DNA from: Cycas panzhihuaensis | Lineage: Eukaryota > Cycadophyta | Reading direction: 5' to 3' | NCBI GenBank assembly: GCA_023213395.1 | Contig: CM041465.1 | Span: forward strand, 208,141,741 to 208,205,740 | Length of the DNA stretch: 64,000 bases | In this document: in pieces, positions 54,999 through 64,000 of the stretch | Position numbering within the stretch: position 1 is the stretch's first letter | How the letters are laid out: every line of letters starts with the position of its first letter | Made by a program: the position numbers and the translations under genes | Notes under the pieces: generated by a model | Database searches by the model: none | The model's input: the letters and a program-made list of their open reading frames with translations, nothing else | Told to the model about the DNA's origin: nothing

Positions 54999-56679
54999 AG
55001 TTGGCCAAGATCGAGTTTAGAACAAGCAAGGTAGGGTTGATCTGCACAGATATATTGTGCTTTCCCTACAGATCACAACTTTAATAACACCCTTTTCGAA
55101 CCTCCTTTCCTTCAAAAAAATCTCAATTGTTATGCACTAACCGTATGATTGGTTGGTCCTTTAGGGAATGCAACAATCTTGAGATGTTAGAGGCAAGCCT
55201 TTAACCTTTTTTGGCCCTCTCCAACAAAGATTTTTAAGCAATTTTTAAGTGTTTTAATAGATTAAAATAAATTACTTATGAAATGATGATGATGTTGCCT
55301 TGAAAACTAATACAAAATGCTTCCAAATGAAATTGCTTGAATGCTTAAAAGAACACTAAGTATAACAAAGAGAACACTAAAAACTTGAAAAAAGTACAAG
55401 TGCCAAATGAGAACTTGTTGCTTGCACGCAGTGCTTGGAGTGGGTTCCTTCTTTAAGTGCAAAAACAATCATTTCAAGCACAATTTAATCACTTGCACTA
55501 ATCCACACGCCCCCAAGAAGATGTTAGGACTTTAAAATAGTCTTAACACACACCAAAAAAGTGATCTTTTGTATGAAAATATAAGTATTTTTAGTTTGTT
55601 TGATGAATTGGACTAATAAGCCACCTCACAGGGAGCCTTAAAAATTGCTTGTACACTGTGAATTTTTCACCAAAAAAGTGCAAATATTTGTCAAATCATT
55701 GATTTTGAGTAAATAAACACACTTGCAAATTTTTGTGTTTATAAAACTCAAAAATATTTATTAAAAAAAAAAGTGAGTTTGGCTTTAAAGGAGGTGAAAT
55801 AACATTAAAGGGCTTTTAAAAAGCAAACTTTAGGAAATAAAGGGTTTATCAAATATAGTATATTGTTAGGATATACCTAAATTCATAACCTAAAATTCAT
55901 TTTACAATGTTAAAAAAAACGAAATTTACTTTGTGAAATCATAAAATGGCGACGTGACAAAAATACAAACACACTGATCATGATTTTTTTACAACAGTAG
56001 ATCGAATCAGTTTGAGAGTTCAAACATAGCTTTGACTGGGGCCAACAATGATTCTTCTAAATTTTCGCAAGTTTTGGTGCAATGTGGAGAGAGTTCGAGT
56101 CATTTGAAAAAAATGGAGGGCCGCACGACAACAGTGAGCCAAAACGGATAGCTAATGCTTTCTGACACTGCAGAATACTTCAACCAAGGCAAAGGCACCT
56201 CCTGGAGGCTCCAATGATGATTAGACACCAACCAACTAGCAAGAACAATAAAAAAAATGAAGTTTTTCTTTAAAAAAATCACCTAAACAGTGAGAAATGC
56301 AGCTTAACTTCAATGAAATTTGCCTAAATGCAAACATAGACTGAAATGAGCAAGTTCTGATAAGTTTGAGACCAACAACAGAGAGAAATCTGCATATTTG
56401 TTGAAGAAACCCTACAATTTTTTCTTTTTTTTGTAGAAAAATAAAGAAAAACTATGTTTTCTTTGTATTTTTCCTACTGCAATTACAAGCTTAGCCTAAA
56501 AAAAATCTTTGAAATCAAATTTGTTAATTTTCACCCTGCAAAATACTTTGAAATGAAAAAAAAAGTGTTGAGAAGAAGCCAAACTTGGCCTTGGATTGCC
56601 TTCGAAGAGCAAAGGTTGTTACCAAGGATTTGGTGCACTTCCTCCAAGCCTGAAAACAACAAATACTCCTCTCCAAGTA
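54999..56679 (-). other. Cop4 leader, homologous to the Cop1 leader
   Basis: The left end (55000-55240) matches Cop1 823-1080. The rest is A/T-rich with poly-A tracts, no gene. A plus-strand frame at 56454-56699 (81 codons) ends in the PBS and is rejected. Confidence 0.65.
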
Positions 56680-56691
56680 GCTTTGATACTA
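56680..56691 (-). other. Degraded primer-binding site of Cop4
   Basis: TAGTATCAAAGC on the minus strand, with the same two-base spacer to the LTR as in Cop1. A second PBS-like string, GCTCTAATACCA (56711-56722), lies inside the LTR and is a chance or older site. Confidence 0.65.
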
Positions 56692-56693
56692 AA

Positions 56694-57114
56694 TGTTAAA
56701 GGTGCTATGGGCTCTAATACCACAATGATAACCTAGGATCACTGAAGAGCAAGCATGTTAAGAGATTCAAATGATTAACATCAAATTAATAGCACTAAAT
56801 AGACAAACAAATAACCAAGCATAAACTCAACCATATGAAGACACTAGCAATAGAGGAGTAAGAATTGTTCCTATCTCCAAATAACAAGATTGGCTTGTAT
56901 TCAAATGAGCAGCATAACAATACAATACTTCTCTCTCTTATGCTCTACATGACAAATGGTCTTAATATACAGAGGGTTGTTAAACAACATTAAATCACTA
57001 GAAAGAATGTGAATTTATACTTTATCGCATTGAGTGGTAAAGCACCCTTAGATAAAATATATAACATTACAATATAGCGTACCTGACTTAACAGTTAAAT
57101 ATAAAGGTCTAACA
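56694..57114 (-). repeat. 5' LTR of Cop4
   Basis: Pairs with 51951-52462 but lacks about 90 bp that include the palindrome. Confidence 0.82.
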
Positions 57115-57960
57115 AACTACGGAAGGGAATGGAGCCACAACCACAAATGCCCATCAAAAAGAGGAAGCCAAAATTGAGGAACTACTAAATGAAACCGAAA
57201 GGGAACATGTACAAATATCCCTCCAAGTCATCATAGGAGATGTCAACACACCCCAAACCCTATGCTTTGAAGGAGTAATCGAAAACACTAAGATATCAAT
57301 TTTGGTCGATAGCAACAGTACACATAACTTCATCAACAGTCCTGCAACAGCCAAACACGACCTTCCTATACGACCACTCAACGTATTTCAAATTGTAATA
57401 GCCAACAGGAATAATATACCATGTAAGGGGTACTGTGAAAGTGTACACTTATGGATATCATACTACTCCCTCGGCACTTGCATGTTCGCCATTCCCATAG
57501 GAGGAGTAGATATGATCCTGGGCATCTAATGGTTACAAAACCTCGGTAATGTTGTTACTAACTATAGGACCTGTTTCACGAGTTTTATTCAATAAGGACA
57601 CAAGTATAAGTTATAAGCACCCCCTTCACCACCAACTCAGCTAGTAGCATCACACCAAATGGAGAAACTACTTAAAAAGAACCTCGTATCATACTTGATG
57701 AACTATTATAAGGTCACCAATGAAGATGTCCCTCTTGAGGTACAAACCCTCATCAATTGACACAATGAGGTTCTTGAAGAGCCCCAAGGGTTAGCCCTAG
57801 CCAAGGTTACAAACATGCCATCAAACTAGCATCGAGATCAACACCAGTGGATATCCGACCATACCAACAAACAACCCAAGAACTATTGTAACAAGGGTAT
57901 ATTACACCTAGCTAGAGCCCTTTTACATCACTAGTAGTGCTAAGCAGGAGGAAAGATGGG
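57115..57960 (+). pseudogene. pol: Gyp4 nucleocapsid end, protease and linker to RT
   Basis: Begins with the end of a zinc knuckle (WSHNHKC), then an acidic helix and VQISLQVIIGDVNTPQTLCF. The retropepsin follows: ISILVDSNSTHNFINS, with the active-site Gly of D-S-G changed to Asn (57314-57316), and IPIGGVDMILGI, the C-terminal hydrophobic-hydrophobic-G motif. A stop at 57527 is followed by the WLQNLG segment and a linker with several stops. The protease would mature the Gag-Pol precursor. Confidence 0.85.
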
Positions 57961-58660
57961 TCATACCATGTGCATTGACTTCCAAGCACTCAACACCCTC
58001 ACAATAAAAAATAGGTATCCTATCCCTAGAATAGACGATATCCTCGACAAATTACATGGAGTAAGATTCTTCTCAAAGACCGACCTACGCTCAGGATACC
58101 ACCAAGATTCTTCTCAAAGACCAATCTACGCTTAGAACACCACCAAATCCATATCAAAGCAAAAGATGTTTACTAAACAACATTTCAATCCCACGACAGT
58201 TTATTTGAGTTTCGAGAGATGCCCTTTGGCTTAACCAATGCCCCGACAACCTTCCAGAGCACCATGAACCAAATACTAAAACCCTTCCTATGCAAATTTG
58301 CTCTAGTCTTCTTTGATGACATTATCATTTATAGCAAGACCTGCAAAGAACACTTAATAACACCCAGAAGCAATACTACAAGTACTAGACAACAACCAAT
58401 TCTTTACAAACAAACCCAAATGCACATTTGGGCAAACTAAACTAAAATACCTCATACACATAATCACCCAGGAAGGTGTCAAAATGGATCCAAAAAAAAG
58501 TCCAAGCCATCACAGATTGGCCCCGACCCAAAAACATAACTAGAGTTAGGAGACTCTTAGGTCCAATTGGATTCCTACATTGTTTTATCAAGGGATACAC
58601 CCATATCGTAGCACTCCTAACCAATCTCACAAAAAAGATGCTTTCACTTGGGAAGATTCA
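57961..58660 (+). pseudogene. pol: Gyp4 reverse transcriptase
   Basis: Motifs in order: [20 protein letters not shown], the [10 protein letters not shown] segment and [11 protein letters not shown] 41-bp tandem duplication (58063-58144) then repeats the DNA around [12 protein letters not shown] and shifts the frame. After it [19 protein letters not shown] (58219-58440) leads to the catalytic box [11 protein letters not shown], intact. The thumb and connection (ITDWPRPKNITRVRRLLG, 58476-58697) follow in another frame. The catalytic Asp pair is preserved, but the frame changes at least three times. Confidence 0.9.
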
Positions 58661-59340
58661 GCAAAAAAGGCCTTCCAAGCACTCAAAAATGCAATGATAA
58701 CTACACCTATCCTCACAACACTAGACTTCAATAACCCATTCACCTTGGTACGATGCTTTAAGGGTAGGGGTAGGAGCAATACTACTCCAAGACAACTGAC
58801 TCATAGCATACAAGAGTTGCAAACTAAATTCAAGGGAAAAGTTGAAACCCATATATGACAAAGAAATGCTAGCAATTATGCAAGCCATACACCAATGGCG
58901 ATAATACCTACTCGACAACAAGTTCATAGTTAAAATTGACCACAATAGGCTCAAATGTTTTCTAGTCTAGAAAAACCTATTGGATGAACAACAAGAATGT
59001 GTAAGCAAACTTCAATCATTCAATTTCAACATCAATTACCAAAAAGGGAAACAAAATTTCTTGGTCGACGCACTATCGAGGATCCTCGAAGACCCATTTC
59101 TATAGGCCATCTCCATCACCACTTCCAACTAGATCTAGGAGTTAGTTCAGGAATACAAGATCAACCCCACAACCTAGAAGATACTACAAAAACCCACCAA
59201 TAGACACAACAAATATACCTTACACGATGACGTAATCCTACACAAAGGAAAACTCATACTACCACCCACATTAACATTCAAAAACAAAAATACTTCACAA
59301 GACACACTCCACACCAATGGTGTGGGAATGTAGGAGTCTA
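58661..59340 (+). pseudogene. pol: Gyp4 RNase H and linker
   Basis: Frame fragments show KKAFQALKNAMITTPILTTL (start of RNase H), YDKEMLAIMQAIHQWR-like residues around 58855-58905 with the Glu, KIDHNRLKCFL (Asp) near 58935, and the chromovirus end YQKGKQNFLVDALSR-like near 59035-59090. The HHCC region begins after 59300. Frames are broken every 100-200 bases. Confidence 0.78.
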
Positions 59341-60390
59341 TAAGACCTACTGCCAAATCCACAATATACATTTCTAGAAGGGAATGAAGGCAAACATCCA
59401 CAAGTTTGTTTCGAAATACAACATATGCCAAAGAAACAAGAGCAAAAACACTAAAACACCATGCATACTACAGCCCTTACCCATACCTGAACAAAAATGG
59501 GAGGAAATACCAATGGATTTCATAATCGAGCTCCCCCCGTCAAAAGGAAAAGATACAATCTTCGTAGTAGTTGATCGACCAACCAAGTATGCACACTCTA
59601 TAGGCACTCAAACAACATCCAATGCCAGCCAAATTGCCGAAATTTTCATCAAAGAGATCCATAGACTCTATGGATTTCCAAAGGTCATTGTTAGCAACCA
59701 TGACCCTAAATTTACAAGCAATTTTTGGCAAGAACTATTTAGACAAGTAGGCACTAAACTATCAATGAGCTCAACCTACCACCCCCAGATAGATGGCCAA
59801 ACAAAAACACAAACAATGACATTGGCATAAGTGGGAACACTTAGCCAAGTGGTGGTACAACACCACTTACCATCCATCTACTAAGATGACACCCTTCCAC
59901 GCATTATATGGGTTTGAACCCCTAGCACTCCTTAACTGGGCCAGAAAATCACCAATTCAATCAGTCTAGGAACGAGAAGACCAAATGGAAACAACATTAA
60001 GGATACTCAAAGACAACCTAAACACAGCTTGAAATCGCATGAAACAAGCAGCTGACCTACATAGAACCGAAAGATCCTTTGAACCCGATGATTGGGTTTT
60101 CATACAATTACAACCATACAGACAAACCACCTTCAAGAAATTTGGCAAATTGAAATTATCACCCCTATTCTTTGGACTATAGCAAGTTCAACAAAGAATA
60201 GGATAGGTTTCCTATCGATTAAACCTACCACCTTCTACAAACATCCACAATGTATTTCACGTGTCTTGCCTCAAACGCAAGCTCAGCCAGAATATCATTC
60301 CCCATGTCGAATTACCAAAACTTGATAACAAAGGGAAAATAACTCCAGAACCAAAAGGCCTCCTTCAGACACAAACAAAGAAACTAAGAA
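59341..60390 (+). pseudogene. pol: Gyp4 integrase
   Basis: The 148-codon frame (59384-59830) starts MKANIHKFVSKYNICQRNK, where the first Cys of the zinc finger is Tyr. The core has MDFIIELPPSKGKDTIFVVV (first Asp in VVVDRPTKYAH) and SNHDPKFTSNFW (second Asp). In YHPQIDGQTKTQT the Glu of DD35E, normally in GQTE, is Lys, which should block integration. Downstream, TPFHALYGFEP (near 59890) is the conserved post-core block. Of the integrases here it has the longest open frame but two lost key residues. Confidence 0.9.
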
Positions 60391-60500
60391 CACAGGAAAT
60401 TACCAAGTACTTAATAAAATGGAAAGGCCTTGATCATGATGAATCTATATGGGAAAACCAGGAATGGTATAAAAAACACACAAACTTACCCATACTTTGA
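60391..60500 (+). pseudogene. pol: Gyp4 chromodomain
   Basis: Frame 60261-60500 ends EITKYLIKWKGLDHDESIWE then a short basic tail and a stop, just before the PPT. The hydrophobic-K-W-x-G-L-x-x-x-E-x-x-W-E pattern is that of chromovirus integrase chromodomains. Intact over its visible length. Confidence 0.87.
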
Positions 60501-60517
60501 GGGAAAAGTATGCTTTC

Positions 60518-60530
60518 AAGGGGAGGGACT
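60518..60530 (+). other. Polypurine tract of Gyp4
   Basis: AAGGGGAGGGACT flush with the 3' LTR. Confidence 0.88.
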
Positions 60531-60914
60531 TGTAACAAACTATTTGGTGGTTGATCCTCTTCCTAGCCAACCTACCCTACAAATTAAATGGATGACCTAT
60601 CCTCCTCTTGGCTGACCCACCTACCCTGCTAATTAAATGGATGACCTATCTTCATTCTGGCTGATCCACCTCTAAAATACACCTCTATTTATAGGCCTCA
60701 CCCTACCTAGAGTAACTCTTATGCAAGTCTGTGCCTGGATCCACTTTGGATGAGTGCAGGACACCTTGCCTCGAAGAGGAAAGAAAACGCAACAATGGAT
60801 TCTCAAATCTAGCATCCACGTGGATGCCTGGGCTCTCAGAGTATAAACTAACCAAGCACAACTCTCGTTACTCCTGCAACTTCCATGTTTGTCATTTATT
60901 TCTTTTATTTATTA
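60531..60914 (+). repeat. 3' LTR of Gyp4
   Basis: TGTAACAAACTA... to TATTTATTA. An internal duplication of the segment around TAAATGGATGACCTATC (60578-60640) makes it longer than the 5' LTR. The right end is set by comparison with 45522 and is approximate. Confidence 0.83.
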
Positions 60915-61166
60915 TGATTTTTTTGATTTAGCTAAGTAATCAAGGTTTCAAAGTCCTCAAGTAAATCCTAACATAAGAAAATCTTCAAGAACAACACAAA
61001 GGGATAAAAAAATAGAAGGGGCTAAAGAAAGAGCCATGGGCATCTGTCACACCTGTAAGAAACCATGGGTCAGGGAATACAAATGCATAGAAAGAAAATT
61101 ATCTAATGCAAAGGACGACATTGAAGATGATGAGGAGGGAGAACACCAATCCATACTGAGGAATTA
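60915..61166 (+). pseudogene. gag: Gyp3 Gag C-terminus with zinc knuckle (second Gyp3 segment)
   Basis: From about 60933 this repeats the sequence at 45012-45165 (KPLRLSNQGFQS-type region, then knuckle), then continues beyond it. The knuckle reads CHTCKKPWVREYKC at about 61038-61080, with His replaced by Tyr. An acidic stretch (DDIEDDEEGEHQS) follows before TG-E. Homologous to Gyp2 22560-22720. Because the left Gyp3 segment already has the knuckle, this one belongs to a second copy or a rearranged copy. Confidence 0.78.
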
Positions 61167-61546
61167 TGTTGGAAATATGACTGAATTAGAGCAATGAATA
61201 GCAAGTAAACAAGAGCAATGATATAAACACAATTGCACAAGTGATTTGCAAGAAATAATTGTGTATTAGATCACAAATGGACACAATAACTCACACTCTA
61301 CTCTCCTTGCATCAATGCATCAATTTAACTCTACACATTGAATCCACTTATGAGAGTAAGACCACTCCTTATATTAATGAGAGTGCAAGTAAAGAATAAA
61401 GCAAAAAAACAAAGAAATAACAAGGTACAACTCATGCATGCTCTTGCATGTGAGAAGACAAATATAGAAATACACCTCTTGAGCGAACCTAACTAATGTG
61501 ACTCATCAATTAACAAGAGAAAAGAATGAGTAAGACATTTTTAACA
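61167..61546 (-). repeat. 3' LTR of TG-E
   Basis: TGTTGGAAATATG...TTTTTAACA; pairs with 62941-63328. Confidence 0.92.
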
Positions 61547-61599
61547 CCCCCTCATAAGGCGTAATTCATTATCTCTCACAAATAAGAGCTTTTTGAACT

Positions 61600-62093
61600 T
61601 TTTACAACTCAATGCCTTCGTGAGAATGTTAGCAAGTAGAACCTTAGTCGAACAATAGACCAACTCAATTGTCCTAAATTACACCTACTCCTGAATAGAG
61701 TGATCTAAACCAAATTGATTGACAAGTAATTGTCTCATTCTTGGTTTCATACTTTTCTTGAAGAGTCTACCATGCATCTTTTGACGAAGTCCACCCTTAA
61801 AGATGAGTGACGAGATCCTTAGCAACAAAAAGCCCAATGATTACTAAGGCCTCTCTACCACAATCTTCCCAATCTTCAAAATCCTTAGTTATCACAGTTG
61901 AGGTAGATGATGTAAATCCGGTTGTGACTTGAGAGGAGGCAACAACCATCTTCGATTCCTTCCTTTCAACAAGTTTCATTAATTTCCTAAGGGCCAACAT
62001 ATTAAAAATTTTTAATTTCCAAATTACATAATTCTTACCATTAGGTTTGTTTGCATCTCGTAAAACATAACCAACAATGTTAACACTAGACAT
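61600..62093 (-). pseudogene. gag: TG-E Copia-type Gag fragment
   Basis: From the ATG at 62093-62091: MSSVNIVGYVLRDANKPNGK, then NYVIWKLKIFNMLALRKL, the DUF4219-type start with N-Y-x-x-W. WEDCGREALVIIGLFVAKDL follows, the UBN2-like core with its W-x-x-x-x-x-x-A-L-x-x-I pattern. An in-frame stop follows HL near 61797, and the next residues (SSKDAW, then TLQEKYETKNE) continue the core. The frame ends at the PPT. Much shorter than a full Gag; no zinc knuckle and no C-terminal module of the TG-B/-C/-D kind. Confidence 0.78.
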
Positions 62094-62928
62094 GGTGAGA
62101 AAATATGCACGTGACCAAAACCACAAATGTGAGTTTATAAAGGAACTTAGTGGCCACAAGGTCTTATTATAATTTTAGACCAGAAAAATGAAACTATAGC
62201 AAAAAGTATGATGCTAGAAACTGAAATTATAGAAACTGGACAATAAATGAGTGAGTTATAAGGTTTAGCCCCTTTCTGGAGTCTAAAGCCCTCATTGCAT
62301 GTGACTAGCAGTAAATAGTTTAAGTTGCAAACTTGAACAAAGATAACAACATGGTTTTATTTCACTTAAACTATAGAAGAGTAAAAAATTAAACAAATTT
62401 CATAACCTACATCAAAATTTTTTCGACAATTCACGTCGTCGCCGCCCAAACATCAGTCGCACGATTTCGTGGAGAAGAATTAATCAATTCTAGAGCAATT
62501 TGAAGCATTTTTTTACTTTTGATAGCAAAAACAGATCATTTGCAAATTGATCGATACAACTATAGTTGAAATTAGAAGAAAAACAAGCCAAATTTGTGAT
62601 TTAAGAACAAGAAAGGGGTTTAGAGGGCTGCCCAACTTTTCTGACGTTATTAGGCAAATTCACACCAAAAGATCTTGTTCTAGAAGTAGAGAACAATGCC
62701 AAAATGATTGTAGGCTTGTTAAAAATAAACCCATGAGAAAAAGAACTATAGAAATCAGAGATTTGAAGTGCCCATTGATGCCGAAAATGCCCCTACAACA
62801 AAAATGATGCCCTTTCCACTGACAAAACCCTTATGGGTTCAATGAAATGATGCAAAAATTAGTAAATATGAGTTAACAAACTAAAATGTATGATAGGATT
62901 CAAAAATTTCCCATTCAAAGAACCATGC
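62094..62928 (-). other. TG-E leader, no gene seen
   Basis: About 840 bp between PBS and gag. An 86-codon antisense frame (62547-62807) is not supported. Confidence 0.55.
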
Positions 62929-62940
62929 CCTGTGATACCA
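62929..62940 (-). other. Primer-binding site of TG-E
   Basis: TGGTATCACAGG, two mismatches to the usual initiator-Met site. Confidence 0.82.
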
Positions 62941-63328
62941 TGCTGAGAATATAAGTGAATTAGAGAAACAACTAGCAAGTAAATAAGAGCAATGATATAA
63001 ACACAATTGCACAAGTGATCTGCAAGAAATAATCTTGCATTAGATCATAAATGAATACAATGGCTCACATTCTACTCTCTTTACATCAATGCATCAATTC
63101 AACTCTACACACAAAATCCATTGATGAGAGTAAGACTAGTCCTCATATTAATAAGAGTGTGATCAAATAATAAAGCAAAAAAGCATGGAAACAATAAGGT
63201 ACAACTCTTGCATGCTCTTGCATGTGAGAAGATAAATATAGAAATACACCTCCCAAGGGACTTGCCTAATGCAACTCATCAATTAACATAAGGAAAGAAT
63301 GAGTAAGAATTAGACATTATTTTTAACA
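62941..63328 (-). repeat. 5' LTR of TG-E
   Basis: TGCTGAGAATATAAG...TTTTTAACA; pairs with 61167-61546. Confidence 0.92.
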
Positions 63329-63333
63329 AATTG

Positions 63334-64000
63334 GATGAAGACCAACCAACAATTTCCCTATTTGCCATATTAGGGATGTCATGACCCAACACTATCAAAC
63401 TTTTTGGGTATCTTAGAAAGAAGAAGATCCTAATCCTCATTGATCCTGGCAACACTCATAATTTCATCGACACACAAGTAACTAAAAGATTACACGAGTG
63501 GCTAGAAGATTAGGTCTAAATGTGGAGAAGAAAGAACTCAATATCATACTTGCAAAAGAACAAGTTTTAACATGCTACGACGAGATCAAACACCAATGAT
63601 TGCATATTGGCAATTATGAATTCACGACAAATTACTACACCTTCCTTATTAGAGGCTTTGACATAGTCTTGGGTGTCGAATGGCCGAGGACACTAGGGAC
63701 CTACAGCCTAAACCATGACCAGAATTTTATTAGATTCAAAAGTGATGGATAGAAGTATCAATTAACAGGAATCAATGCCCCAAAATCAAAAGTCATATCT
63801 GTAGGAAAAATGGGAGAAATGATTCTCAAGGGACATGTCGATTTCATTACAGCACAGTTCTCCATTTAAGGAGAAGCTCCAAAGGAAGAGTTACCTATGA
63901 ATCAAAAGCTAGAGATTGATCATCTCCTTGACCAAGGCATTTCAAAAATTACCCAAGACCCCACCACCTAGCAGAAACATGAAACATATTATCGAGCTAC
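63334..64000 (+). pseudogene. pol: Gyp3 protease and start of RT, open at window edge
   Basis: Homologous to Gyp2 22770-23420. The protease active site reads LIDPGNTHNFIDT; D-S/T-G is expected. After a short extra stretch (about 63480-63500) the frame shifts and continues ARRLGLNVEKKELNI, IGNYEFTTNYYTF, IRGFDIVLGVEWPRTLGTY (C-terminal protease motif), INAPKSKVISVGKMG and the RT approach. Several stops. The remainder lies outside the window. Confidence 0.85.

Larger units (their letters stand above)
51951..57114 (-). mobile_element. Cop4: Ty1/Copia element, gag deleted, same family as Cop1
   Basis: LTRs 51951-52462 (512 bp) and 56694-57114 (421 bp, internal deletion), PBS-like GCTTTGATACTA (plus strand) at 56680-56691, PPT at 52463-52471. 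Flanks GACTG and AACTA are a poor duplicate (3 of 5). The minus strand holds integrase, RT and RNase H, but gag, protease and the integrase N-terminus are missing: leader sequence meets the integrase at about 54998. Confidence 0.87.
45162..60914 (+). mobile_element. Gyp4: Ty3/Gypsy chromovirus with nested TG-D and Cop4
   Basis: LTRs 45162-45522 and 60531-60914 are homologous throughout (TTGGTGGT..., TATTTATA promoter, GTCATTTATTTCTTTT end). PBS-like TCGTATCAAAGA at 45524-45535, PPT AAGGGGAGGGACT at 60518-60530. The gag, protease, RT, RNase H, integrase and chromodomain order fits a chromovirus. TG-D and Cop4 both sit in gag. The flanking 5-mers differ (ACACA and TGATT), and Gyp3 sequence is partly duplicated on the two sides, so the two LTRs may derive from separate insertions. 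Confidence 0.85.
61167..63328 (-). mobile_element. TG-E: short non-autonomous gag-only LTR retrotransposon
   Basis: LTRs 61167-61546 (380 bp) and 62941-63328 (388 bp), PBS TGGTATCACAGG (minus strand) at 62929-62940 flush with the LTR, purine-rich tract at 61547-61553. Flanks AATTA and AATTG are a duplicate with one mismatch. Only 2.2 kb, one gag-like frame, no pol. LTRs are not related to TG-A to TG-D. Confidence 0.9.

Noticed and set aside
56711-56722. PBS-like GCTCTAATACCA as the Cop4 primer site
   Set aside because: Aligning both Cop4 LTRs shows that similarity starts earlier (51951 and 56694), and the site at 56680-56691 has the same spacer as in Cop1.
45157-60919. ACACA/TGATT as Gyp4 target duplicates
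   Set aside because: They do not match in any register near the inferred LTR ends; recorded as evidence of rearrangement instead.

Overview
This window looks like nuclear DNA of a seed plant with a very large, repeat-rich genome. A gymnosperm is my best guess. The reasons are several generations of nested, decayed LTR retrotransposons, primer-binding sites almost all of the initiator-tRNA-Met type, and only two short host exons, which have no neighbouring exon close by on either side. There are no bacterial-style operons, rRNA or tRNA genes, or CRISPR arrays. Nearly every coding stretch is a frameshifted or stop-interrupted retrotransposon frame.

Layout. 1-3218: 5' part of a Copia element on the minus strand (Cop1: gag, 2-kb leader, PBS, LTR). 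3219-5890: unclassified repeat (Unk1) with a decayed plus-strand reading frame. 5900-about 7830: minus-strand Ty3/Gypsy remnant (Gyp1). 7831-9249: non-coding, with a possible solo LTR. 9250-20504: full-length minus-strand Copia (Cop2, TSD AAAGG) carrying a second complete Copia (Cop3, 14057-19268) in its leader. 20757-39626: plus-strand chromovirus (Gyp2, TSD ATGTG) split by three non-autonomous gag-only elements: TG-A (23562-26685), TG-B (28457-33382) and TG-C (34391-39533, inside the 3' LTR). 39632-44050: host-like DNA with two intact exons of an EMB8-like alpha/beta hydrolase (minus strand), then the decayed 5' end of Gyp3. 44051-45161 and 60915-64000: parts of Gyp3, the same family as Gyp2. 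45162-60914: a second chromovirus (Gyp4) split by TG-D (46492-51327) and by a minus-strand Copia (Cop4, 51951-57114). 61167-63328: a fifth gag-only element, TG-E, inside Gyp3.

The most interesting content is the set of five gag-only LTR elements (TG-A to TG-E). All have LTRs, PBS, PPT and target-site duplications but no recognisable protease, integrase or RT. Four of them end in a related C-terminal coding module just before the PPT. TG-B, TG-C and TG-D also share a middle domain I cannot name, and TG-C joins a different gag N-terminus to it. They presumably depend on autonomous Copia elements such as those in this window. No intact autonomous gag-pol is present: every one shows stops, frameshifts or lost catalytic residues. 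TG-D, with about six differences between its LTRs, looks like one of the most recent insertions.
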